The notes under the pieces: generated by a model
The model's database searches: none
What the model was told of the DNA's origin: nothing
What the model saw: only the letters and a program-made list of their open reading frames with translations
Program-made: the position numbers and the translations under genes
From: Rhodopirellula sp.
GTDB lineage: Bacteria; Planctomycetota; Planctomycetia; Pirellulales; Pirellulaceae
Assembly (NCBI GenBank): GCA_002712845.1
Contig: PAUV01000004.1
Coordinates: 5,932-12,427 of the forward strand
Length of the DNA stretch: 6,496 nt
Direction: 5' to 3'
Part shown: positions 1 through 5,876 of the stretch, piece after piece
How the letters are laid out: each line of letters opens with the position of its first letter
Position numbering within the stretch: the stretch's first letter is position 1

Positions 1-11
1 AGTCAAAACAG

Positions 12-60
12 CACCGGCACACAAATTCAAGTGCCATGCCTGTGAAGCGTGTGGCCGGTG
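12..60. repeat. Imperfect inverted repeat near left edge
   Basis: CACCGGCACAC at 12-22 is the reverse complement of GTGTGGCCGGTG at 49-60 apart from one extra G, giving an 11-bp GC-rich stem around a loop of about 26 nt. No T-run follows (the next bases are AGCGGGGGA), so it is not a standard intrinsic terminator. It could be a 3'-end structure of an upstream transcript or a protein-binding site. The pairing is seen directly; a function is not. Confidence 0.4.
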
Positions 61-107
61 GAGCGGGGGAAATTCATCGTCGCCAAAGTGAAATGATAGC
101 AACTACG

Positions 108-140
108 TCTTTTGCTGTTCACTTTCTTTTGCTGTTCACT
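108..140. repeat. 17-bp tandem duplication (two copies)
   Basis: The 16-mer TCTTTTGCTGTTCACT occurs at 108-123 and again at 125-140, a period of 17 bp with identical copies. Because 17 is not a multiple of three, a gain or loss of one copy would shift any frame running through it. This argues that the acyltransferase coding region begins downstream of the repeat, or that its original N-terminus was altered. The exact match suggests a recent slippage or duplication event. Confidence 0.8.
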
Positions 141-150
141 GCAGTGGGCG

Positions 151-903
151 ATGTCTCTATACATGGCCGAACCGCTGGTGTGGGTAATGTCTCGGCCTCT
201 GGATACCGCTGGAATGAAAAAACTTACTCCCTGGCTGGCAGGGTTATTTGTATTAACGCTTCGCCTGACCTGCCGATTTCGCTACAACAATGATCCGCGA
301 CAACTACTGAATCGTGACGGCGTCAATCATTTGGTCGCGGGCTATCACGCGGTACAAATTGCAGGTGTTTTGGGAGCCGAACCTGGCGTTGGGACGATGG
401 TCTCGCGATCCAAGGATGGTGAACTGGTCGTCCCTGGTTTGAAATTGATCGGCCACGTGCCATTGCGCGGCAGCAGTGGGACATCGGAGAAGGGTGGTTT
501 AGCGGCTCTGCAGACTTTGGTTGAGTACGTTCGCGGCGGTAAACCGGTAATGCTCACCGTCGATGGTCCACGCGGACCACGCGGCAAGGCCCACAAAGGC
601 ATCAGCCTGCTGGCTCGCAAAACGAAAACACCGGTTGTGGGGGTATTAGCCATCCCAACACGCCGATGGATTCTCTCTAAAACTTGGGATCGTTTACAGA
701 TTCCAAAGCCATTTTGCACAATCGACTATTACTTCAGCGATTTAATTTATCCCCAGCGTGGCGAGTCGCTCAGCGGTCTGACCCAACGTATCGAGGTTGC
801 TTTGGACGAGCTCGAGAAGAAGCATGATCCAGAGGAAGGATATCGCGAACGCCCCAAGCGTCGCTCTCGACGACAAAGCGTTTCGGAGCAGAAGGCAGCC
901 TGA
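151..903 (+). CDS. DUF374 / lysophospholipid acyltransferase-like protein
   Basis: Predicted membrane-associated acyltransferase of the DUF374 group in the LPLAT superfamily, related to enzymes that transfer acyl chains to lipid A precursors or lysophospholipids. The product is 250 aa from the ATG at 151. Seen in the sequence: a hydrophobic N-terminal segment (about residues 27-40), a YHAVQ block with His66 in the place of the family's usual WHG motif, SRSKDGELV (85-93), RGSS (106-109), and the diagnostic DGPRGPRGKAHKG (138-150). These follow the family order. The C-terminal tail is unusually basic (ERPKRRSRR). The start is uncertain: TTG 112 lies inside a tandem duplication, ATG 151 is the first ATG in frame, and ATG 214 (MKKLTPW, 229 aa) fits the usual family length equally well. 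None has a convincing Shine-Dalgarno site. Actual substrate is unknown; a role in envelope lipid synthesis is inferred from the family. Confidence 0.85.
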   Translation: MSLYMAEPLVWVMSRPLDTAGMKKLTPWLAGLFVLTLRLTCRFRYNNDPRQLLNRDGVNHLVAGYHAVQIAGVLGAEPGVGTMVSRSKDGELVVPGLKLIGHVPLRGSSGTSEKGGLAALQTLVEYVRGGKPVMLTVDGPRGPRGKAHKGISLLARKTKTPVVGVLAIPTRRWILSKTWDRLQIPKPFCTIDYYFSDLIYPQRGESLSGLTQRIEVALDELEKKHDPEEGYRERPKRRSRRQSVSEQKAA

Positions 904-911
904 GTAGCCTT

Positions 912-955
912 GCAACACTGCAGCTGCCTAGAAATAGTTACGCATACAGTGTTGC
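912..955. repeat. Perfect 9-bp inverted repeat after the acyltransferase stop
   Basis: GCAACACTG at 912-920 is the exact reverse complement of CAGTGTTGC at 947-955, with a 26-nt loop. It begins nine bases after the acyltransferase stop codon, so it could form a 3'-end hairpin of that mRNA. No T-tract follows, which makes a classical intrinsic terminator unlikely. It lies immediately before the three tandem repeats at 961-1020. Confidence 0.6.
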
Positions 956-960
956 GATCA

Positions 961-1020
961 GACATTTGATGGCAGCAACACGGATTTGATGGCAGCAATA
1001 CGGATTTGATGGCAGCAGTA
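961..1020. repeat. Three 20-bp tandem direct repeats
   Basis: Three head-to-tail 20-bp units lie at 961-980, 981-1000 and 1001-1020, sharing the core ATTTGATGGCAGCA. Units 2 and 3 differ at one base (AATA against AGTA at the end). Unit 1 differs from unit 2 in its first three bases and near its end. A partial CGG follows at 1021-1023. The array sits in the gap upstream of the DinB gene, about 117 bp before its proposed start. It could be a slippage-prone minisatellite or an iterated binding site with two turns of helix per unit; the sequence alone does not decide. Confidence 0.9.
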
Positions 1021-1136
1021 CGGTGATCGCCCGTGACCTGGGCTTCAGCCATCAAGCGTCTTGGCTCGGATCAATGATCCTGAATTGGTTGCCTACCCGG
1101 CATCACAAAGGTTCAATCTTTGATATTATCCGCTAC

Positions 1137-1682
1137 ATGAACGCCCCAAAACGAAACTCCGCCGATCAAGCAGATTCATCCACCACCATGCTTGAGGCTG
1201 CGATTGGGCAGATCAAATTCGCCAGACAATATTGTTTGGAGCTACTGGATCACACACCAAACGAGCTATGGTTTGACATGCCTGCTGGCCTGCCAACACA
1301 CATTGCGTGGCAGGTGGGGCATCTGACAGTCAGTCAGTATGGGCTCTTGATGTTTCGCATTCGCGGGCGCAGCCCGGACGACTTGGAATTGATTCCAAGT
1401 CGTTTTCGCAAGGCCTACAGTCGCAGTTCCAAACCCTCTTCGGATACATCCCGACAGCCATCGGCAATTGAATTGCGTGAACGGATGGGCCTGGTTTATG
1501 AACGTTCATTGACGGAATTAGAAAAGGTCACCTCTGAAACTCTGCTTGAACCGGTGGACATGCCATATGCGGCTTATCCCAACAAGTTGGGCGCGATCCT
1601 GTTTTGCCCCATCCATGAGCACACTCATATCGGGCAAATTGGATTATTGAGGCGTGCACTCGGTTTGGAACCTATCCGTTAG
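1137..1682 (+). CDS. DinB superfamily protein
   Basis: A 181-aa protein with the four-helix DinB/YfiT-like fold (DinB_2 type), a family of putative metal-dependent enzymes that includes thiol-dependent transferases; most members have no known substrate. Seen directly: His62 in WQVGHL, and His160 and His164 in the C-terminal HEHTHIGQIGLLRRALG. Together these match the family's three-histidine metal site. The helical N-terminal segment (MLEAAIGQIKFARQYCLELL, 18-37) and a central RERMGLVYERSLTELE helix fit the fold. ATG 1137 is chosen because the frame upstream, open from GTG 1023, encodes no family-like sequence and would abut the tandem repeats. No Shine-Dalgarno site is apparent. It lies 103 bp before the methyltransferase on the same strand, which might mean co-transcription, but no functional link is known. 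The name comes from a DNA-damage-induced Bacillus gene and does not imply DNA repair here. Confidence 0.8.
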   Translation: MNAPKRNSADQADSSTTMLEAAIGQIKFARQYCLELLDHTPNELWFDMPAGLPTHIAWQVGHLTVSQYGLLMFRIRGRSPDDLELIPSRFRKAYSRSSKPSSDTSRQPSAIELRERMGLVYERSLTELEKVTSETLLEPVDMPYAAYPNKLGAILFCPIHEHTHIGQIGLLRRALGLEPIR

Positions 1683-1785
1683 AGCATCTCGATGGACTGA
1701 GTTCCAAAATTTGGGAAGACAGGCATACTCAAGACGTGCGGTTTTCCTGCAGCATGCATCCTCCGGCTAGAAAGCGATTCGCAAG
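1683..1785. other. Short gap between DinB and methyltransferase genes
   Basis: These 103 bp contain a near-palindromic A/T-rich element, TTCCAAAATTTGGGAA at about 1702-1717, whose two arms pair with one mismatch or bulge. There is no T-run after it and no convincing -35/-10 pair. An ATG at 1754 is out of frame with the methyltransferase and soon reaches a stop, so it is not its start. Confidence 0.4.
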
Positions 1786-2598
1786 TTGAATTCAAAATCA
1801 AAGACCTATTCAATCCAAACCATCAACGAATCGATCTACGATCACCCCAAATACTATGACTTGGTCTTCGGTGCTGATTGTGCTGCTGAAATCAAGTTCA
1901 TTCTGGGTTGTGGCAGCGAGTACATGCAGCGTCCGCCTAAAAAGTTTTTCGAACCGGCCTGTGGCACAGGTCGTCTGCTGTACTCATTGGCAAAGCGTGG
2001 CCATGAAGTAGCGGGCTTGGACCTGAACCCCAAAGCAGTCGATTTCTGCAATGCACGTTTCACGCGTCACGGGATTGATGCCAAGGCCTTTGTTGCTGAC
2101 ATGTCAGACTTTCGTGTTCCTCAACGATATGACATCGCATTCAACACCATCAATAGCTTTCGGCACCTACAAACGGAAAAGGCAGCTCGAGCACACCTCA
2201 CCTGCATGGGCCAAGCAATTCGTGTGGGAGGCCTTTATCTTTTAGGTGTCCATCTCACACCGACCGAAGTTGCTCCGAGCGAAACCGAGTCCTGGTCAGC
2301 CCGCAGAGGACACCTGTCCATCAATACTCACATGTGGACCAAAGAGCGAAAGAAGGGAAGCCGGATTGAGCGATTTGGAATCCAATTCGATGTCCATAAT
2401 CCGACTCGAAGCTTTCGAATCCTGGATGAACTGGTGCTAAGAAGCTATCGCCCCAAACAGATGGATCGCCTGATCGCCTCGTCGGGCTGCTGGGAAAGCG
2501 TTGCCACCTACAACTTTTCTTACGAGTTGGATGACCCCATTGAGGTCGACGCAGCAACCGAAGATGTGGTTTATGTCTTGCAGCGAACACGAGCCTGA
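1786..2598 (+). CDS. Class I SAM-dependent methyltransferase
   Basis: A 270-aa Rossmann-fold methyltransferase expected to transfer a methyl group from S-adenosylmethionine; the acceptor is unknown. Seen directly: an N-terminal YDHPKYYDLVFG segment (18-29) typical of the small-molecule Methyltransf_25-like group, motif I FFEPACGTGR (54-63), motif II with acidic Asp79 in GLDLNPKAV (ribose binding), an acidic VADMSDF (103-109), and a YDIAFNTINSFRHL post-motif (115-128). The C-terminal half (LGVHLTPTEV..., then a charged beta-rich region to YVLQRTRA) looks like a substrate-specific cap and strand. The start is TTG 1786, because the YDHPKYYD block must be included and no in-frame ATG precedes it; the next ATG (codon 47) would remove it. 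A Shine-Dalgarno site is not evident. It ends 30 bp from the convergent zinc-ribbon gene. Confidence 0.85.
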   Translation: MNSKSKTYSIQTINESIYDHPKYYDLVFGADCAAEIKFILGCGSEYMQRPPKKFFEPACGTGRLLYSLAKRGHEVAGLDLNPKAVDFCNARFTRHGIDAKAFVADMSDFRVPQRYDIAFNTINSFRHLQTEKAARAHLTCMGQAIRVGGLYLLGVHLTPTEVAPSETESWSARRGHLSINTHMWTKERKKGSRIERFGIQFDVHNPTRSFRILDELVLRSYRPKQMDRLIASSGCWESVATYNFSYELDDPIEVDAATEDVVYVLQRTRA

Positions 2599-2628
2599 CC
2601 CAAGTGTCCTAGCTCGAAGTGCCCTCTG

Positions 2629-3168
2629 TCAGCCGATGGCCGACCTGCGACTAACTGCCGCAAACCCGAAAGCGGCGACCGCCGCCAGCAGTCCAGTGCT
2701 GACTGAAATGCCAGCAATCTGGCCCCATCGCTGCTTTTCGTCGGAGATTCGCTTGTAGGTAAACGGCACTCCCAGTTCGATTCCATCGCCGACCATCTGC
2801 TCATATTCTCTGATCAACTCAGCGGAGGGTCTCTCTGCATAATCAGCCCGAAGATCTGCAATGTGCTCATCGGTAGTCTTCAGGTTCGGGATCAAAACCC
2901 AACGAATACCGCAAAAAGCGGCCACCATGAAGCCAGCGATGGCGATCAGACCCAAAGCGACGAATACGACGGAAACCCCGCTCTCACGCTGCTCCTGCGT
3001 CGCAGATCTACCCTCATCTGTCTTCTGAGCCAGTGGTAGTTGCCGAAGGACTCCCAACTTTGGAATCGCAACTTCTGTTTGACATTGCGAACATCTAATG
3101 TTGTCGCCCGCCTGTGAGGGGGTGACCGAGAGGTGATGCTGACAGTTTGTGCAGGGCAAAAGATGCAT
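2629..3168 (-). CDS. Zinc-ribbon protein with two membrane segments (hypothetical)
   Basis: A 179-aa hypothetical protein with no assigned function. It starts MHLLPCTNC and has a CxxC-x16-CxxC zinc-ribbon (Cys6, Cys9, Cys26, Cys29), a charged linker, a hydrophobic segment at about 64-88 (VSVVFVALGLIAIAGFMVAA...), a hydrophilic stretch of about 60 residues, and a second hydrophobic segment at about 150-171. A short N-terminal zinc-ribbon joined to membrane helices is a recurring planctomycete architecture, by family knowledge. With two TM segments both ends should lie on the same side of the membrane, probably the cytoplasm. The ATG at 3168 is preferred because it puts the zinc ribbon at the N-terminus; the frame extends 40 codons upstream with no sensible content. 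It converges with the methyltransferase and diverges from rpoD across a 1-kb gap. Confidence 0.7.
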   Translation of the reverse strand: MHLLPCTNCQHHLSVTPSQAGDNIRCSQCQTEVAIPKLGVLRQLPLAQKTDEGRSATQEQRESGVSVVFVALGLIAIAGFMVAAFCGIRWVLIPNLKTTDEHIADLRADYAERPSAELIREYEQMVGDGIELGVPFTYKRISDEKQRWGQIAGISVSTGLLAAVAAFGFAAVSRRSAIG

Positions 3169-3288
3169 AATAGATGAAGATTTGAAGGAGCCCCGACTAG
3201 ACCGGGCGTTCTCGGTGACTAAAATTTGGAGCAGCAAAAGGCAATACCCGCCACACCAGCCCGAACGCTTCCAAGCGACACGAGGCAA

Positions 3289-3344
3289 TATAATAACGAA
3301 CTGTTTTGTTCGTCACCGTGACCGAATGACTCGAGTCACAAAAC
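3289..3344. promoter_or_regulatory. Candidate promoter and operator cluster
   Basis: A perfect TATAAT occurs at 3289-3294 (+), but its -35 position (about 3266-3271, CGCTTC) is poor. On the minus strand the same A/T patch reads TATTAT, a possible -10 for the zinc-ribbon gene. Directly beside it are nested inverted repeats: ACGAAC-N6-GTTCGT (3296-3313), GTCAC-c-GTGAC (3312-3322), the 12-bp palindrome TGACTCGAGTCA (3327-3338), and outer arms GTTTTGT (3303-3309) / ACAAAAC (3338-3344). Four TGAC/GTCA half-sites lie within 27 bp. This arrangement resembles a repressor-controlled promoter; the role is inferred. Confidence 0.35.
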
Positions 3345-3850
3345 ACGTGGTCAACTTTGCCGATTGTGGCCAGGAAGGTAAAGCCGAAAGGTTTGAAACG
3401 AACGTTCCGGGGGGAATCTCTCGATACGTCTGCACTCCAGCGGTAGTTCGCGGGAATACGCAAAGACGTTCGAAAACACGGGTGATAACGGCTGCGGGCG
3501 ATCCGCAGGGGAAAAAACTCGTTCTCGTGATCAGTTCGAATTGATCCTTCGTTTGGGAGGGATGGTATCCAGCAACTTGGGTTGTTTTGAGGCGACGTCA
3601 GCTGTCAGACAGACCGTCAATCTCACAACCAATCTGAGGTGCAAGGACGCCCCAATCCTAAAGTTTTTCCATTTGTTGAGGGTGCAGGAACTCCAGGGTC
3701 ATCGAGTGCTAGAGTTGTGTGGTTCCCACTTCACCGACGTATGACGTCAGTAAAGCGGGAGGTTTTGATTTTCAATTTTCGATTGGGCAAACACCCACCT
3801 AACAGGTCACTCGCTTTGAATTTCTGGAAAGCATCCGCGAAAATGGGATT

Positions 3851-3874
3851 AATGAACGGCACAAGGCGTTCATT
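3851..3874. repeat. Perfect 8+8 inverted repeat upstream of rpoD
   Basis: AATGAACG at 3851-3858 and CGTTCATT at 3867-3874 are exact reverse complements separated by 8 nt. The 24-bp footprint fits a dimeric regulator's operator or a small RNA hairpin. It lies about 340 bp before the rpoD start. No T-tract follows, so a terminator is unlikely. Confidence 0.5.
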
Positions 3875-4196
3875 CGTAACTACTCTAGTACACAGCACGA
3901 TCAAAACTCATAACCCTTCCTCCTGACCTGTTCCGCCCGACCATCGCTCACGGACGACAACCTGACTGAGTGACAACTGACTTGGGGCCCACGGCCCGCC
4001 AACCACCTATATCCGCTACTGGGAAACACGCGTTTTAGCAAACGAAAACATCGCTGATCATTGACTTCGCCTCCATGCCGATCTTGGTCTCCTGGGAAAG
4101 GAACACATCAAGCGGCCATGACTCACAGCAAATACGATCAAAATCAGCAAGCCGCGTGACCCTTAGCTCCATACCCGACAACTACCGCTTCCGCGC

Positions 4197-4202
4197 GAGG
4201 AG
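4197..4202 (+). promoter_or_regulatory. Shine-Dalgarno site of the sigma factor gene
   Basis: GAGGAG lies 8 nt before the TTG at 4211, close to ideal spacing, and settles the non-ATG start. It is the only strong ribosome binding site in the window. GAGGA at 4197-4201 can pair with TCCTC just downstream (4204-4208), so a small hairpin could partly mask it; that effect is speculative. Confidence 0.75.
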
Positions 4203-4210
4203 TTCCTCCC

Positions 4211-5773
4211 TTGTTCGATACCCTAATTGATGAATTTGAAGCCGTTGCAGCGCAAAGCACGGAGGCCATGACCAGTGGCTTTCGTAAGTTGCCTATCGAC
4301 GACAACGAAGACAACAACGTTGCCGTGGCCATTGCAGAGCAGGCCGACGGTCAAGTGCAGCTCGATAGTCCAGATGAGTTGCTTGCTGTTGATGAGAGTG
4401 AGTCATGGTCGGATGACCCGGTGCGAATGTACCTGACTCAAATGGGCGAGATTCCTCTGCTGACGCGTCGACAGGAAATTGAACTGGCGAAACGAATCGA
4501 GGAGACTCGCCGCCGATTCCGAACAAAGCTCTTGGAAAACCACTTCGTTCTCGTCGAAGCGTACAAGACGCTTAAGAAGGTTTACCGCAGCCAGCTGCCA
4601 TTCGATCGTACCGTTCAAGTTTCGGTCACAGACCGTCTCGAGAAGGAACAGATCATCGGTCGCCTTCCACACAACCTGCGAACACTGCAAACCTTGCTCA
4701 GACGAAACCGACATGACTGGAAGGTCTCTCTCAGCAAAAGTGCTTCACAGCGTCGACGTGCAGAAGCTTGGCGTTCGCTAGCCCGTCGTCGACGTCGTGC
4801 CGTTCGTCTGATCGAAGAGTTAGGCCTTCGAACTCAGCGTATTGAGACACGCATTGACCTGCTTGGGAAGTTTTCAGTGCGACTTGGCGAGATCGATTCT
4901 GAAATCTCTGCACAGAAACGCACCAAACACGGTCGTGAAATCCGTGAAGAATTGTTGCATGAGCGGCGTCAAATTCTGACCGCCTGTCAGGAAACCCCCA
5001 CCTCGCTCCGCAACCGCGTGAAGATGCTGAACACGGTTTACGCTGAGTACCAACAGGCTAAGCGTGAACTCAGCGAAGGTAACCTGCGATTGGTCGTGTC
5101 GATTGCCAAGAAGTACAGAAACCGGGGACTCTCTTTCCTCGATCTGATTCAGGAAGGCAACGCGGGACTGATGCGTGCGGTCGATAAGTTCGAATATCGT
5201 CGCGGTTTCAAGTTTTGCACTTACGCCACTTGGTGGATTCGTCAAGCGATCACACGCGCCGTAGCCGATCAAAGCCGAACCATTCGTATTCCTGTGCACA
5301 TGGTTGAAACCATGAGCCGCGTTCGAAACGTTGCTCGACAATTGCTTCAGGAACTTGGCCGCGAGCCAACGATTGAAGAGACCGCTCGTCGCGCCGACGT
5401 GACTGTCGAAGAAGCTCGCCGCGTGCTGACCATGAGCCGGTTCCCTATCTCGTTGGACCGCCCCGTCGGCAACAGTGAAGACAGCCAGTTTGGAGATCTC
5501 CTTCCGGACGGAACTGCCGAGAGCCCGCAGATCGGTGCTACTCAGGAAATGTTGCGAGACCGCATCAGCAATGTGCTGAAGTCACTCTCCTATCGTGAAC
5601 GGGAAATCATCAAACTGCGATACGGACTCGGCGACGGATACAGTTACACGCTTGAGGAGGTCGGACATATCTTCAAAGTGACTCGAGAGCGAATTCGACA
5701 GATTGAAGCCAAAGCTGTTCGCAAGCTGCAGCAACCCAGCCGTAGCCAAGACCTGGTTGGTTTCCTCGACTAA
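4211..5773 (+). CDS. rpoD: Primary-type sigma-70 factor (RpoD/SigA-like)
   Basis: A 520-aa sigma factor that binds core RNA polymerase and directs promoter recognition and opening. Regions in order: an acidic N-terminus (1-65) with no recognisable region 1.1; region 1.2 (about 66-98, [29 protein letters not shown]); a 185-residue insertion; region 2 (about 287-365), including [19 protein letters not shown], the promoter-melting [11 protein letters not shown] (335-345) and -10-reading [17 protein letters not shown]; region 3 (about 366-440); and region 4 (about 455-520) with the -35-reading helix-turn-helix [23 protein letters not shown] (479-501) and the [12 protein letters not shown] terminus of primary factors. 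The insertion at the site of the E. coli non-conserved region is basic rather than acidic, with [16 protein letters not shown] at 181-196. TTG 4211 is supported by GAGGAG 8 nt upstream. A group 2 paralogue cannot be excluded, since planctomycetes carry several sigma-70 genes. Confidence 0.95.
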   Translation: MFDTLIDEFEAVAAQSTEAMTSGFRKLPIDDNEDNNVAVAIAEQADGQVQLDSPDELLAVDESESWSDDPVRMYLTQMGEIPLLTRRQEIELAKRIEETRRRFRTKLLENHFVLVEAYKTLKKVYRSQLPFDRTVQVSVTDRLEKEQIIGRLPHNLRTLQTLLRRNRHDWKVSLSKSASQRRRAEAWRSLARRRRRAVRLIEELGLRTQRIETRIDLLGKFSVRLGEIDSEISAQKRTKHGREIREELLHERRQILTACQETPTSLRNRVKMLNTVYAEYQQAKRELSEGNLRLVVSIAKKYRNRGLSFLDLIQEGNAGLMRAVDKFEYRRGFKFCTYATWWIRQAITRAVADQSRTIRIPVHMVETMSRVRNVARQLLQELGREPTIEETARRADVTVEEARRVLTMSRFPISLDRPVGNSEDSQFGDLLPDGTAESPQIGATQEMLRDRISNVLKSLSYREREIIKLRYGLGDGYSYTLEEVGHIFKVTRERIRQIEAKAVRKLQQPSRSQDLVGFLD

Positions 5774-5782
5774 TCTTGAACC

Positions 5783-5801
5783 TTGCTGTGAATCACAGCA
5801 A
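5783..5801. repeat. Perfect 9-1-9 inverted repeat after rpoD
   Basis: TTGCTGTGAATCACAGCAA is a perfect inverted repeat about a single central A, starting 10 nt after the rpoD stop codon. In RNA it gives a stem of about 7 bp with a GAAUC loop. No T-run follows; the intrinsic terminator lies 17 bp further on. It could protect the 3' end of the mRNA or be a protein site. Confidence 0.65.
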
Positions 5802-5817
5802 TCATCAGTCAACACCC

Positions 5818-5854
5818 AAAAAGCGGCACGGTAAATCAACGTGTCGCTTTTTTT
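5818..5854 (+). terminator. Intrinsic terminator of rpoD
   Basis: AAAAAGCGGCACG (5818-5830) pairs with CGTGTCGCTTTTT (5840-5852) through 13 bp with one G-T wobble around a 9-nt loop, and the T-run continues to 5854. This is a textbook factor-independent terminator 45 bp after the rpoD stop. The A-run on the left arm gives a T-run on the other strand, so it may work in both directions. Confidence 0.9.
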
Positions 5855-5876
5855 ATTCCACAGTGAACTCCGTTAG

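Larger units (their letters stand above)
1..150. other. Left-edge region with no assignable gene
   Basis: No gene can be assigned here. Frame 1 is open from the window edge to a TGA at 43-45, and frame 2 to a TGA at about 89-91. Either could be the last codons of an upstream gene, but neither tail is recognisable. Frame 3 stays open to 293 but overlaps the acyltransferase gene and has no family-like content. The stretch also holds an imperfect inverted repeat (12-60) and a 17-bp tandem duplication (108-140), listed separately. Confidence 0.4.
3169..4210. other. Long non-coding region upstream of rpoD
   Basis: About 1040 bp with no convincing gene on either strand. Short open frames exist (3149-3544, 3541-3744 and 3639-3926 on +; 3197-3463 on -), but they overlap one another, lack recognisable domains and have no good ribosome binding sites. 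Structure seen: the inverted-repeat cluster at 3296-3344; a CTGCGG-gcgat-CCGCAG hairpin at 3492-3508; CTGTCAGACAG at 3602-3612; TGACGTCA at 3742-3749; the 8+8 repeat at 3851-3874; and GGGCC-cac-GGCCC at 3985-3997. It should hold the promoters of both the zinc-ribbon gene and rpoD, but I cannot place the rpoD promoter by eye. An unrecognised small RNA or long 5' leader is possible. Confidence 0.5.

Noticed and set aside
36..293. 85-codon plus-strand frame at the left edge
   Set aside because: It overlaps the acyltransferase coding region in another frame and passes through the 17-bp duplication; no family similarity is visible.
345..719. 124-codon open frame antisense to the acyltransferase
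   Set aside because: It is a shadow of the conserved DGPRGPRG-coding region; the sense frame has clear family motifs.
3197..3463. Minus-strand open frame of 88 codons upstream of the zinc-ribbon gene
   Set aside because: Its composition is not protein-like in any recognisable way and it runs through the inverted-repeat cluster.
3534..3542. GTTCGAATT resembling a tRNA T-loop
   Set aside because: The flanking bases do not form a proper 5-bp T-stem with a 7-nt loop, and no anticodon arm or acceptor stem lies upstream.
3149..3926. Overlapping short plus-strand open frames in the rpoD upstream gap
   Set aside because: Three frames of 67-131 codons overlap one another and show no domain, no signal peptide and no good ribosome binding site. 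They are compatible with chance open frames in moderately GC-rich DNA.
3985..3997. GGGCC-cac-GGCCC as a terminator
   Set aside because: The stem is only 5 bp and is followed by GCCAACCACC with no T-run.
4061..4090. TTGACT as the rpoD -35 box
   Set aside because: No acceptable -10 hexamer appears 16-18 bp downstream (TTGGTC at the 17-bp spacing).
4874..5341. 155-codon open frame antisense to the sigma factor
   Set aside because: It lies entirely opposite highly conserved sigma region 2 coding sequence, which explains the long open frame.
5783..5801. CRP-like TGTGA/TCACA site after rpoD
   Set aside because: The half-sites are one base apart instead of the six expected for a CRP operator, and the position is just after a stop codon.
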